Shown in pieces: positions 43,450-56,507 of a DNA stretch of 64,000 nt. The DNA comes from Rhizophagus clarus (taxonomy: Eukaryota > Glomeromycota > Glomeromycetes > Glomerales > Glomeraceae). The notes under the pieces are model-generated. The model ran no database searches, was not told the origin of the DNA, and saw only the letters and a list, made by a program, of their open reading frames with translations. The stretch covers positions 1,116,001 through 1,180,000 of the forward strand of contig BLAL01000012.1 in NCBI GenBank assembly GCA_015698045.1. The letters run 5' to 3'. Every line of letters starts with the position of its first letter. The stretch's first letter is position 1. A program made the translations under genes and the position numbers.

Positions 43450-44540
43450 TAATTTAAACAATTGGTATTTTGATCTCTGGATACAGGACTGTGCTAAGTA
43501 TTTGTTTTTTTTAATTTAATTTTTTTAATTTTAATAAAATAAAACGTTTACTAATATTCCTTTATTTTTCTTTTGTAGTTGCGGATTTTAGGGAGCCCTT
43601 GGATGTTAGTTTTTTTTTATTTTATTTTTTGATTTTACAAATTTAACAAAATCTTACTAACGGTTTGTTTTTCTTCTTTTTTAGACGACTTGCTCTTTAG
43701 CTCAATAAACGTGTGGGATTTCAGTTTTTAACGAAACATGCACTAGAAAAAAGAGAAGCGTTAGTAAACATTTTGTCAAAATAAACAAGAATACAAATTC
43801 CACATTTAAAGAGAATATCATTTTATTCTTTTTCTTTTTTTAGGTAAGTCTAGACATATGAAAATCGGCAAGGATTCTAAAAATTATTTCTAACAAAGCG
43901 GTATTTTCTTTCTTTTGTTTTCTAATAGCTATTTAATAAAAGTTCGTTCTCTTGTAAACAGTTTGGTTGATCGAGTATTTGGACATGGTGAGTTTTCCTT
44001 TAAATTATTTTCTTTAACAAAACGTTTATTAATTTTCTTATTCATTTTTTAGATTGCTTTTTCGCAACTTTTAAGATTCTTCTTGGATAGTTCAGAATTG
44101 GTAGTTTATCATGCAGATCCACTCATTGATCCACTCCATGGAGCTGATTGCCAAGTATTTTATTGGCATGAATCAATTTACTAAAATTATATGAATTAAG
44201 AGACAAGAGCTTTAGTAATAGGTTTTTTTTGAATTATTCTTTTAATGAGATAAATATTAACTAATGTTTCATTTTTTTCTTTTCTAGGCTTTTTTTTTTT
44301 TTGTAGGAATCTGGCACCAAATTTTGAAGCGTGGATCTTGGGCAAATTTTGAATTTATCAAAAACTTAATTTACCAAAAAACAATATTAATGTTTTTTAT
44401 TTTTTATATATATATATAATCCAGTACCAAGATCCTTGGTAAGTTTTCAAAGATTATTTTGATAACTTCATTTAAAAAAGTTATATATTAACGTTTTTTC
44501 TCTATTTTGTAGGAATTCAGTCTGATTTTTGGACTATAGG
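43450..44540 (+). other. Micro-exon array related to that at 12 kb
   Basis: On the + strand, acceptors of the form CTTTTGTAG or TTTTTTAG follow branch-like sites (CGTTTACTAATATTCC at about 43524, TTACTAAC at about 43652, TTAACTAATGTTTC at about 44258). Clear introns are 43988-44052 (65 nt) and 44439-44512 (74 nt, GTAAGT...GTAG). Exon words TTGATCGAGTATTTGGACATG and GCGGATTTTAGGGAGCCCTTGG-like pieces resemble the 12-kb consensus. At 43841-43849 an acceptor is directly followed by a donor (TTTAG then GTAAGT), giving a zero-length exon. No long reading frame was found. Confidence 0.4.
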
Positions 44541-45005
44541 TGATACATAAATTACAATATATTTACTACATCTGTACCATATGTTTATTCCAAATTATAA
44601 ATATGTTTACTTTGTAATAATGTTGCATTTTCTATTACAATTGCTGTATCTCATCTATATTAAATATACATTATCGCGTTGAAAATAATATAAAGTAACC
44701 ATACGCCTACTATGCTAATGGCGGCAATATAGCTACTACCTAGTCCCGTTTTCATAGGTTTCAGCAAAGTTAGATTCTCGTAACCCATACACATCTTTTT
44801 ATTTTTTTTCAGATTTTATTTATTTACTTATTTGCATTTGTTTTTTTTTTTAATACTTATTTTTAAAAATTTTAGTTTATTGAATTTTTTATCATCTTTT
44901 TTGCATTTTTTAATATCTAATTTTTTTTTAAATGGAACATTTTAATTGTTTTGTACTGTACATAGATCAATTTCTAATATTGATTAAAAGTAGACCTATC
45001 GATAC
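44541..45005. other. Spacer
   Basis: AT-rich; nothing supportable. Confidence 0.3.
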
Positions 45006-46305
45006 CCCTATGAAAAAAGATCATCCAATATTCGTGCAATATTTGTTCAATTCTGTGTGAAAATCATTCAATTATTGCAATTTTTTGGTAAAAATGACCA
45101 TGCAGTTATTTATAGTGTGTTAAAAGTGTGCAATTTTTGTACAATTGAAAATAAACTTAAATTTAAGATATAGAAAATGTTCAATTTTTGTGCAATAAAA
45201 ATTTTAGGGTATAAAATTTGTATTTAAGATACAGAAAGCATTCAATTTTTGAGTAATCCTACCATCCAATATTTGACCACTTTTTGGGGCAAATAGACCA
45301 CTTTTAACCATCATTATGAATATATTTTCCTAAGTGATTTATGCAGTAAGTTTAAACAAAATTCAACTGCATATTTATTTATAAATAGGTATCTTCTGGA
45401 CCTATTGGTACAATTTTTGTAGTGCTTCGTAACTAAAAAAAAGTCCAAACTTTTATTAAGTTACAGAATTAGTTCCGGCCAGAATTATAATTTGGCCGGA
45501 TTTATGCATCTTAAAATTGTATATTAAACACGTGATCTGATTGTCAAAATAAATATGACGCGAAATGTTTGTTTTTTTTTTAACCCTTTTTAACTTCAAA
45601 ATTTCAGGTAAGAAAAACTTGTTTTCTATTATCTTTTTATTTATTTTCCTAACTTTTTTACATTTTAATATTATTAACTTTGCTTATTTACTGACTTCAT
45701 ACTTTTTTTTACTACTAACACTAATAATTTATTATTACTTTCAACACTTGCTAATCATATTTTTTATATATTACTAATGCTAACTAATAATTTACTTTTC
45801 AACACTACTAATTTGCTTTCTTTACTAACTTCATACTTTTTTATATTTAATACTAATAATTTACTTACACTAATAATTTACTCTTCTTTGATACTACTGC
45901 TAATTTACTGTTACTAACATACTTTATTTTATTTTCTTATATTTTTTACATTTATGATTTATATCAAAATATAGTATTTTATTTATTAATATTTTGTATA
46001 TTTTTATATTTTAAATTAATAAAAATTCATAATTTTACTTTATAAATTTGCCTGTCATTACTGTAAAGTGTAAAATTTTTAGTATTTAACCTATCATAAT
46101 ACCTAAAATTCGGCCTAAAATTTGGCTCAAAAATTGGACAATAATCGTATAAGTTCAGGACAAAAATAGGATAATTATTGTACGAATCACCGTGCAATTA
46201 TTGCACAATTATTGTATGGTCAAATATATAGAAATTGTAGTGAAATCGTAGTAAATTTAATTGAATGTTAATTCAACAAAAATCACACACAGTTTTTTCA
46301 TAGGG
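45006..46305. mobile_element. CCCTATG-type TIR element, 1.3 kb
   Basis: Starts CCCTATGAAAAAAGATC and ends GTTTTTTCATAGGG, flanked by TAC at 45003-45005 and 46306-46308. The interior is made of TTCAATTTTTGTGCAAT and GCAATTATTGTACAAT words, plus a T-rich middle whose small ORF (45565) is Phe/Leu/Ile low-complexity and probably not a gene. Non-autonomous. Confidence 0.75.
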
Positions 46306-47030
46306 TACGAATTAGATTGATAGTATATCTGGACGTCAACATAAGTACAGTATCATACAAAGAATATTTCAATTGAGGTGGAATTAGGGTCAGATAGATA
46401 GAATCAGGTAAAAATAGCTGCTACTTAGAAAGAATAACGCGTTAAAGGAATTTTTTCATATGTGCGTAGTGGAAAATTTTGTTGATCATATAGTTCCAAA
46501 AATCTGAATACAAAAAAACAGGTTTTAAAACTAGACGTGTTATAATTTCGTTCAAAAAAAAATAGAAAAAAATAAAATAAAAATAGTATTTTTATTGTTA
46601 TTAACTTAAAATTGAAAGTAATTTGTTTCTTTATAATCAAGAAACATTGTCAAATTATCAAACAACCATATTTATATTTTTTATGGAAAAGTTCACTTAT
46701 TGATTTCATTACCAGGTTATATTCTACACGCTACTTCTATAAAAGCATTGGAAAGCTAGAATTATGATTAGAGAAATATCCTTTATTTTTTCTTGAATAA
46801 AAAAGAAATTTCTTTCTGATTGTTTTAATAAGCACTTCCGGTATTTAATATTGTATAACTAAAATAAAGCAGAAAATGGGCATTTATAGGTTCTGTAAAA
46901 AGCAGTGTACTAATTCCATCTACTTTCGGTAATATATAATATGGTCCTAGAAAAGAATCTTCTTAGATAGAACGACAGTTTAAAGTTATTGGGGAAAAAG
47001 CACTAGTGTGAGTCAAACATTAAAAACATC
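46306..47030. other. Spacer
   Basis: AT-rich; no gene supported. Confidence 0.3.
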
Positions 47031-50000
47031 GGGAGTTGTATTCTATGTAGATTTATATGAAAAATCTATGTAAAATTTATATACACTATTCTACATAGTT
47101 TTAAATACCCAACATGGATTTTACGTAAACCTGATCTTACATGTAAAGTAAATTTATATAGAATTATATAGAATTTTTATTTAAAATTCAAATAAAGTCT
47201 ATGTATTTTTTAAATAAATATTACATTTAATATTATTTGTTAATTTGCAAATAAAGCTTTCATTTTAAATTATTGCATAAATACATTCTAAATCTTACTA
47301 ACGAATTATCTAATGATATACATTAGATTACTATCACTTTCCGACCTGCTTTGCTAGTCCAATTTACATATAAACAGTTTCATGATAATATAATATCTAC
47401 AAACGCCATACCGGACTTTACACAAGTCGTTTTACAACTTCACAAATCTTTGGCCAAATATGCCTTATATGTCATATGATACACGTGGTATGGTATACCT
47501 TCTAAGATTAAAGAAATCAAACAAAGTATCAATCAAAAATAATTTTGCAACCTGCACTAATAATATCAACATACCCCATAATTGTCTTGGAAGGAGTATA
47601 GTTCATAACTAAGTCCCCAGTATTAATTTCCTCATTAGTTTATATTTTTCGTGTTTTCCGTAGACTGTCATTATCATAAAGATACAGTTTCCATTTATTT
47701 TCATCATATATGGACATTTTTAAAAAAAACTTATTGCAGTTAATAAATCAATTAAAATGATCACAGACCTGCAATATTTATCTGATTTCCATATCAAAAC
47801 ACTGTATCTATCTAATTTTCTATATCCCATGTGCTTATCAACATGATTGTTGGCTTTCATCTACTTATATAATGTCAAACAACAGATAGAGATGCAAGAA
47901 ATATTACAAAGAAATTAGCTACTACACACATAGAAACAGAAAATTGAATACATACCAAAAAAGAAAGTTCACAGTAATCGTTCAGGCATTTGTTATGCGA
48001 TCACTATTAAGAAATATAAATCTCAGCATGGATGATTCACAACTGCACAAGAATATACATTTCTGAGAAAAACAAATTAAAAACTGGGAAAAGACTATCA
48101 AAACTTGCAGATCTATAAAAAAGGAAGAAATATTAGCAAAATACTAGTTAATATTTCTTTAATAAAAAAATACAAATAAAGTTTTACAATAAACTTACTT
48201 TCTTTGTTGATTCCAATAACTCGGATTTACAAAAAAAATTAAGAAACACTAGTTAATGCTTAATAGAAAATATATAAAATAAAGTAGGTTTCATGATGAA
48301 GCTTACTTTTTTTATTTTCAATGGTTTGACGAATTCCCAATCCTACTTTTCTGTTCCAAAATCCAACGCCATCTGAGAGAGAAATATAAGAAGAAAATAA
48401 AGGAGTGTTATAAAGTCTTCAGTTACTAATATTTCCTAAATTTATTTGATCCCTAATCCTTACCATGAGTTCATTCCCAATCTTCAAAGTATAACAATTC
48501 AAAGAATTTGAGATTCTGGGTAAAAAAAAATAGGAAAATTAGTAAAGTTTATAGTCTCTATTTCCTAATTCTCTACAACTCTCACCTTATTCTGAAGTTA
48601 ATAATCAAAATAAATTCTATTCATCCGCAGTTTATAGTACTTAAAATAGTTTATTGATAAAAAATATACCATTTTATAAAAGTTTTTTTCTTTTTTCTTT
48701 CACAGTTTAAAAGAAAATAAAAAAAAATTTTTTTAATGGGAAAATTCATTTTTGGTTTTATAGACAAAGAAGTTTTTTTTTTATAAAGGAATGTAAAAAT
48801 AAGTTTAAAAAAGTATAAATACGAAATAGAAAAGTTTAAAAATTTTTTATATGATATAAAAAAGTTTATTTATAAAGAAATACTCCAAAATGAGTGGCAA
48901 AAAAAACATTGTTTTAAGAATGAATGTTAGTTGTTAAAGATGAAGAAAACAATACAACGAGATCAAAAGTGGGAAGATGTGTTGGAAAAATAGACGTTTA
49001 TGTTGTACGAATTGACACGTGATTAGATGAGATACGGCAAGCAGTAGAGCTTTCCTTAACGGGTAATGTAACTAGAATACTCTAGGATTTATCCTATTAG
49101 CCTATATATCCGGATTGTTTTTATAATATTGATTTTTTTTATATAGGATTATCCGGATTATACTTTCGGATACCCTAGGTTTAATAATAGTTTATAGCTT
49201 AATTGTTATTTAAATGTTAATAAGGACAATTTAAGCTTCTTAAAGCTTTTAACTCTTCTAAAAATTGTTACTAAAATACATTATTTAGCGAGTGAAAATG
49301 TAATAAATATAAATTTATTTAAATTAATTATAATAAATAAGTATGTATAATTGCTGCGCCTGTAAGCCTAGAATACCTTATAATTTTCATTCAGATTTAT
49401 CCGTTACTAACTGACACAGGGTATTCGGATACAATTTTTTTGAAACGGATAACCCTATAACAGCATTAGGGTTATCTGGTTCGAAGCTCTAGCAAACAGT
49501 CACTATATTCTTATAAATGTACAAGTTTTTGAAATTAATTTAATAAGAGTATCCATATAGAAGAGATAAAAAAATATTAAGGTTATTGAAAAAAACCACT
49601 AGTCGCTAATATTGATTGCAAATCATGATAATTTTAAAGTAACTATGTACAAATATATACATTATATTTTACATTTGAACGATTATAGTAATTTATACTT
49701 ATTTAAAAATTAATAATTCTATACAAATCTTTATGAAAATTTTATATAAAATATACATCAAATTTCGTATATATATAATTAGTATATGAAATATTTGCAT
49801 AATATTTATTTGATTATATATTATGCATGAATTCATATTCAAATAGATTTGTATCTGTATAATTTTATTTAAAATATTTACATGGATATTACTTGACTAT
49901 AAATTACATATAAATTTATATTTAACTAATTTTATATTTACATAAATTTTATACAAAATATCTACAATATTTTTATGTTCATATGAAAAATAAATAGATC

Positions 50001-50102
50001 ATTTATATAGACTACAGATTTATAAAAATTTATATAATAAATTTATATTGGATATACATAGAATTATGGACATTACATAGACTCTATAAAAAATACAACT
50101 CC
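47031..50102. mobile_element. Possible 3.07-kb element with GGAGTTGTATT ends
   Basis: GGGAGTTGTATT at 47031 is mirrored by AATACAACTCC ending at 50102, and CATC/GATG extends the symmetry outside. Both ends are followed inward by ATTTATATA/TACATAGA words for several hundred bases. A 3-bp AAA could be the duplication but is uninformative here. The interior carries micro-exon-like units (47920-48610). The boundaries are an inference. Confidence 0.4.
47920..48610 (-). other. Micro-exon array on the minus strand
   Basis: On the minus strand an exon at 48307-48372 (66 nt) begins ATGGCGTTGGATTTTGGAAC after CTCTCAG and ends before GTAAGCTTC. The next segment, 48199-48226, is preceded by TTTTGTAA (acceptor AG changed to AA) and followed by GTAAGTTTATTG. 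Another starts ATCTGCAAG after TTTTTATAG at about 48118. AAGCATTAACTAGTGTTTC is a branch-like site. The first exon matches the 12-kb consensus ATGGCCAGGGTTTTTGGA closely. Confidence 0.4.
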
Positions 50103-50922
50103 TGATGAAAGAAAAAATGTAAGAAATATGAAATTTTAAATAATACTTTATGCTATTGATACTACAAGTAATAATTTTTTCTGATCATGTTCATGTAGAA
50201 ATAAATCTAATAACTTTGATTTTCTCTTTAACCACGGACTGGATAAAAGTTGGTGATTTTTGATCATAAAAGAGCTAGAAAAATTACATTATGAGTAGCG
50301 AATTTAAAATATATGTATTACAGGTATAAACTCAATTTTAATTTACCGCTAATTTTTTCATATATGTTTTGACTCAAAATTAAAATTAGAAAACCGAGTG
50401 TATAACTGCTGTTATATGTTTACGGGTTTGGTAGTACGTGACTATATGGTAAAATAAAAAAATTCTCTGTTATTTTCATTATTAGAAGCGTAAAAAGTAA
50501 TGAATTTCAATAATTTACATATAAACTTAAAATATTGACTATTAAGTGTTACCCTACAGCCAAATAGGATCATGCTTTTTTCATCGTGCTGATATTTTTT
50601 TTTATTAAGCTATAAATAAACTACAATTGCAAAATTCTAGTTGATATTTTTTCATAAATATCATAGTATCATATATGATACAGAGATGTCAGAATTGGCA
50701 TAGATTTAATATATTTATTTCTAGCGTATAATTTTATAAGTCTTAGAAATGCCTAGAAAATTCATATACATAAAAATAGTTTATTTCTTTTCATGATTCA
50801 TTCCATCATTCATATACAGTACAGTAATAATATGAGTGACTTACCAGGTACACTTTTGCATGACTTATTTAAATTTTCAAGCAAGTTTACAAAAGCACAA
50901 AATTTGCAATGAATCATGGATA
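50103..50922. other. Spacer
   Basis: AT-rich; no gene or repeat supported. Confidence 0.3.
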
Positions 50923-50955
50923 CGTAACCGTTTGATTGTACAATGTGATACAAAC
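50923..50955 (+). promoter_or_regulatory. Family upstream motif with an 8-bp insertion
   Basis: CGTAACCG, then TTTGATTG, then TACAATGTGATACAAAC: the family motif split by eight extra bases, 56 bases before the start of the decayed F-box copy at 51012. Confidence 0.4.
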
Positions 50956-51011
50956 ATTTTTTTTAAAAACGAAATATTTTTTTTTTTTGATTTTTCACAT
51001 TTTTCATAAAA

Positions 51012-52184
51012 ATGTCCAAGTTAAACAGTGATATTCTCTTTTGATATTTAAAAAATTACGAAATGATAGGAGAACACTTTATTCATCTCTTTCAGTTAAT
51101 AAAACATGCTGTTAAATAATTATTCCAATTTTATGAAAAGATCCTTGGAAATACTAATAAAGGTTACGAAACTAATGAATTTAATGTCAGATGAATCAAG
51201 GAATACCTTATAGAGTCAGGGAATTCATTTTAATTACTTTTATGGGAAACCTGCATTTAATTATATTAGTTTTTGTAAACATTTGAATTTAATAGAATAT
51301 TGGAAAATGAGTTGTATTACATGTAGAGGTAAGAATCATGAAATTTCAATTATTCAAAATGAATTAAAGAAACTTTTGTCAATGAAAATACAAGGATTAC
51401 ACATCTTTACATTCCCAAACTTGCTCAACAATTTGATTATCAAATGCATCTTATTCCAGGAGCAAAACAATGTTTTTCTGAAATTGTAGTCATTCGTTGT
51501 AATGCTGCCATAAGCAATAATGGATTAAATGAATTTATAGGGGTGTGCGAACTAGTTAGAGAACTGGAGTTTTATATTGAATACTCAGCAAAAGATGTCG
51601 ATTATAGTGTGTTTAAATTAATTGATGTGTTAAAAAAATTAACTAATATTACATTTCTAGATTTTTCGTGCGAATAATTTGATGAAATATTTCACAAAAT
51701 TTTTGAAAATTCATTAATCAAACATGCATATACTATAGGACAAACAAACAACTTGTCACGAATATACTTTCATCTTTTGTAAATTTAAAAGAATTAGTTT
51801 TGAATTGTAATGATTATTATCCATGGAGTTGTTTAGAGGATTCACATTACATGAAGATATTCATAATAAAAAATTTATTCAGACTATATATAATAAATGT
51901 TCAAGACTTGAATATCTTAAACTAAACCTTATAAGTAATAATATGACAGAATTTGAAAAAATATTGATTAATTATCAATATTTACGGGAATTATTCATTT
52001 TAGTTGATTTATCTGCTGTATTATCTACACCAATTAAATTAGAATCTTTAAAATTATTTTGTGATAATTGGAAAGGTAGACGTCCAATATCTTTGCAATT
52101 GGATCACAAACATATGGAAATTTATGATCTTGGCTTAATAAATTTGATAAAAAAAAATACGAGAGAGAAAGGGTTATTAAAATG
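51012..52184 (+). pseudogene. Full-length but decayed F-box/LRR-like gene
   Basis: Starts MSKLNSDILF then a TGA. Family landmarks continue across several frames: SLSVNKTC with a stop, HLNLIEYWK, HEISIIQNELKKLL, LIPGAKQCFSEIVVIRCNA (51444 frame), IFENSLIKHAYT, then NKKFIQTIYNKCSRLEYLKL and FCDNWKGRRPISLQL (51823 frame) to TGA 52182-52184. At least five frameshifts or stops are present, and about 100 bp between the LENSL and NKKFIQ blocks is missing. It lacks DFEW and is closest to the copy at 29727. Confidence 0.85.
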
Positions 52185-53139
52185 ACAATTAATAAGTAGA
52201 TTATAGTATTGCTAATACAATACATTTCATCAATTCAATTTGGTTTTATTACTAAATTGTGATAAAATGTAGTTATTATTTGAAATATAGATTATATACT
52301 TATAAAACATATATATATATATATATGTTTGTTACCGAATTCTTTTAGCAATCGAAAATATTTTCATTACACATTAAGTAAAATTCGTAATAAATACAGT
52401 AAAATTTGTATATTATAAAGTAATATAAATAATTTTTTCTGAAATTTTTCAAATTGCATTAATCAAAACAAGTTCAATATCAATTAATAAAATCATCATC
52501 CTACTTTTGAATACAAAAAGAGCATAAAGCGTTGTGATAAAAAATTGTCGTATAGAACGCACTAACAAAATATTCCGGTCAACGTAATGTATGAATTTGA
52601 TTTATGATGAATGCAAAATACGATGTATTCGGAATTAAAATATTATATTCGGTATATGAGACAATATTTCATACGGGAATATGACAGTAAAATTTACGTG
52701 CTATTAAAAGCAAATAATTGAGTTATCTAATGTGTACAGTATGTATGTTATTATTCATCATTAATATAACAATAAATTGATTAATCGTTTGTAGATATTC
52801 AAGTAAAGTTTTTGATTTTCAATAAATAATAATTATTATTATTTATCTGTTATGTCGAAAGCTAGCAAGATTGTGGTATGAATGAAAATTAAATTGATAA
52901 GGTATATATATAGTTATACAGTACATACGTGAATGTTAATAATTTATTCTTTGAAACTCTTAAGTCGATAATTTATTAAACATGTATGGATCATACAATA
53001 TTCATTATAATTGGATAACTTAACATAAACGTTTTTCGATTTAAAAGCATGGGATTAATTATATTTAACATCCTTACGAATTTCAAAAGCAAAATATATT
53101 TAATTCAAAACATCAACAAATTTATTATATGATAGATTA
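52185..53139. other. Spacer
   Basis: AT-rich, with a TA microsatellite at about 52311-52327. No gene. Confidence 0.35.
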
Positions 53140-53480
53140 TTATGGGAAACATTAATAATAGAAAAGGTTATTTGTAAAAATTGTTCATAAGTATCTTAAA
53201 ACATTACTAACTATAATTAGTAAATTTTAGAATTAGAATATTTATTAATTGACTGTCGATATTAAAATGGATTATATATTATTATTTATGGATATGAATT
53301 TAATTGGTCAGTCATATCCGACCGATTTGTTCGAATTAAATTTAAATTTAATGATGGGTTGAAACAAATTAAATTAAATTATTCTTTTATAATTGATAAA
53401 ATAGCCATTCTATTCTTTGAATAAAATAATTTTAAGCTAGCAGAAAGATATAAAGCGGAAGGAATCCGTAAAGCTTCGTA
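53140..53480 (+). pseudogene. Remnant of an F-box family C-terminus
   Basis: Short frames reading LELEYLLIDCRY, a stop, NGLYIIIYGYEFNWS and later an AERYKAEGIRKA-like piece correspond to the LELEQLLINCQYLNGLYF and EEYKSEGIIKKF blocks of the family. The F-box and the first LRR-like units are absent. Confidence 0.55.
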
Positions 53481-54463
53481 CATCATCACGTGTAGTATGG
53501 ATTGTACATATGGGCCGATTTGACTCCACGTGATGCGATAATATCACTTATGTGATAACAAGGGGGTAGCATGTTAAAATATGTTTATTGGTTCAATCTC
53601 ACATGATGATCAACATAACGAAACATTTAACGATACTTTGCGCAAAGGAATAAAAAAAGAAATATTATTTTATCTTAATTTACAAGTTTAAAATCATGAA
53701 AATTATATATTAATTAAGAGTAATAATCATAAATATTATTTTAAACAAAAACTATTTAAATTGGATTACAACGAATTAAAATAGAATAAAAACTATGTAA
53801 ATGTAATAATTATTTAAAAAAAAGTCCAGATCTTCTGTTGTTCTCTGTTGTTTACTATTTACTCATTAAAGCCTATAATAAAGAAAGTGAGAATTAATAA
53901 ACTAATGCTTATTGAGCAAGCAAAAGTTGGTATTTTGAAAGTTTAGCTACAAATTTTTTTGCAATCTACAAACCATACAGTGCCCTCTTGTTCTTTTAAC
54001 GTTTTATAAAGTGTATAATAGCTTATTATTTGTTATAAACAACGTAATATGTTTTTTATTAGATTTGCTGATTCCTTTCCGATTCCTCAAAACCAATCTG
54101 TAACCAATTTGCAATGAACTTTGAAGACGCGAAATACATTGAAAAAAATATAGATCATCAGGATTTTATGATTGATATAGGATCAGCTCTTGTCACTGGT
54201 TTATTTTATTGTGTTACAGATTTACAATTATCATAATAATTCAACCCCGTGAACTAAGAAAAATGCACTTTATGTGACAAAATCGGATAGAGTCAAACCA
54301 GCCCATATGATCACTTTGCAGGATTCTTGTTACACCCCTACGCTCCACAATAACAATGTCAATTATTTTGTATTCCAAAATGTGACTCATATGCCTTCTG
54401 TATAAATTAAATAATTTAGACGAAATTAGTAAGATAATTAATCCTATTGATAACAATTTTGAA
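53481..54463. other. Spacer
   Basis: Contains CACGTG near 53489 and 53528. The minus-strand ORF at 54241-54456 has no recognisable domain. Confidence 0.3.
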
Positions 54464-55755
54464 GTTAAAAATGAATTATACTATTAATGAAAATACAAAT
54501 TCACACACCTTTATATACCTCAGAAAATTGAAATCCAAATAAAAATCAAAAGGATGCTTTTCAGATCTTAAATTACTTAGCTGTTAGTTGTAGTACAGAT
54601 ATAAATAATGATGTTTTATTTTTGTTAACAGGAATATGTAAATCAATTAGCGGATTAGAAATTATTGTTGCTAAGTATAAAAACAAATTTTGCATTGAAG
54701 AATTAATCAATTCCACTGAAAAATTAGTTAATATTTATTATTATAAAAACAATTATTATAGTAATCTCTTTTCTCATGATGAATCATTTTATAAAATTCT
54801 TGAAAATTCGTTGGTTAAACATGCTAATACGGTAAAATATCTCAAGTTGAATGAACCTCCTATTGCAAATATTCTTTCATCTTTGTGTATTTAATAAGAT
54901 TAAAATTGGATTGTCTTAATAATTACAGTGGAATTGTTTAAATAATATATTTTCCCCCTATTTGGAAGTCTTAAAGGTTAATCGTATACCAATAAGAGTT
55001 CTAACGAATTTGATTGTAAACACAAGCAGAAAACTCCATAAAATAAGTATTAGTTACATACCTCGATTATCTCATGATATGATTAGTAATGTAAAGATTA
55101 TTCAGACTATTTATAATAAATGTCCCAACCTGGAGTATGTTAATTGTCAATATTTAAATAGATTATGTATTGTGACTAGGGATGGCAACGGTCACGGTTA
55201 TTAACCGGTCATGACCGGTTATGACCGTGACCGATATCAGTCGGTCAAAGGTTTCTGACCGACCATTTAACCGACCGTTTTGACCGACCGTTAACCGACC
55301 GTTTAGCCAACCTTATTCATTTGACACTTCCTTTAACGAATTTAATGAATAAAGAAGTTAAATAACTTTTTTTTTTTGATTAAATTCGCTAACAAAAACA
55401 CTTTTTAACGGTTTGTCTTGATTTAATTCGTTAAAAAGAAAAAAGTGGTCGGTTAAACGGTCGGTTAAACGGTCAGGAAAACGGTCAGCCAAAACGGTCG
55501 GTCGGTCAAAGGTCCTTAACCGGTTATGACCGACCGTTATTGTGACCTTTATATATGAGAAATTTGATTGTATTTCTTCACGTTTTTAGTCCAGTTAAAT
55601 CATCCTTAAAAATATTTTTGATAATTGGAAAGGTAGAAATCCTACGATTTTAGAAATTTTTCAATATGGCTGTAAAAATAATTTTGATGATTTAATATAA
55701 GAATATAAACAATAAGAATAGTCAAACATTTCTTTTACATAAGATTTGAATGGAT
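54464..55755 (+). pseudogene. Decayed F-box family gene split by a MITE
   Basis: Starts within the middle of the family (INENTNSHTFIYLRKLK-like), continues LTGICKSISGLEIIVAK, LENSLVKHANTVKYLKLNEP and SSLCI (54622 frame), VLTNLIVNTSRKLHKISISY and NKCPNLEYVNCQYLNRLCI (54962 frame), is interrupted at 55177-55537, then resumes with NWKGRNPTILEIFQ and ends in a recognisable FEW near 55745-55753. The N-terminal F-box is missing. Confidence 0.8.
55177..55537. mobile_element. 361-bp MITE with GGTCGGTTAACGG words
   Basis: Flanked by the 9-base direct repeat TATTGTGAC (55168-55176 and 55538-55546). The left end TAGGGATGGCAACGGTC resembles hAT-type termini, but the right end lacks the mirrored CCCTA. 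The interior arms are inverted runs of ACCGACCGTTTAACCGACCG and its complement around an AT-rich core. It lies inside the F-box pseudogene, so it is younger than that gene copy. Confidence 0.75.
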
Positions 55756-56507
55756 TTATCAGTTAAATCAATACTGGCAAGCGCATGGACAAAGAAAACT
55801 TCTTTGTTAATTATTATATATTATATCCATATATTTATTATATTCAATTATACATGTTATCTTGCGAAGCAATTTGAGTAAATGTGCTTTTGAATAAAGA
55901 TCAGTGTAATAAATTCGAACCGAATGATAACATTGCAGTATTTTTTGCTACATATATTATTTTTATACTGTGTGAAAATATTTCCGATAAAGAATCTGCT
56001 GACAGTATCAAAACCTTCATGTTCCCACCTTTCAAGTAATGATACATATAAATTCATAAAAGATAGTGAAATGTTAAACTACTTGTTTTTAAATGCCCGT
56101 ACTAACGGACCATATTATATTAGAAACCTTTATTAACATATAATAAATTAATAATGCAATGATTTTTAGTTTAATTCATCATAATTGGAACCTTTAAAGT
56201 TCTTAATAACATATAATTCAATATATTCTTAATTGTTTCTATATTTTCTTCATTTTTATTTTGCATCCACAACAAATTCCAATGCTTTCCAAGTATTCAC
56301 GGCTTTAAGAATTATTTTAATATTTCTAATTCATCATTTTCGAACCTAGAAAAAAATTTTCTAAGATTAATACAGAATTTAGGAATAGTTAAATTTATAG
56401 TATTATCGCTCTCACAAATATAAAATTCTTCTAAATTTTTTTAAAAGAGACGAATAATCAACATTTGGCATATTTTTGGTGAATGTGATGCGAAATGACT
56501 TGATTTT

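Noticed and set aside
45565..45777. 70-residue hydrophobic ORF resembling a membrane protein
   Set aside because: Phe/Leu/Ile/Tyr low complexity from T-rich DNA inside a TIR element, with no start context or conserved feature.
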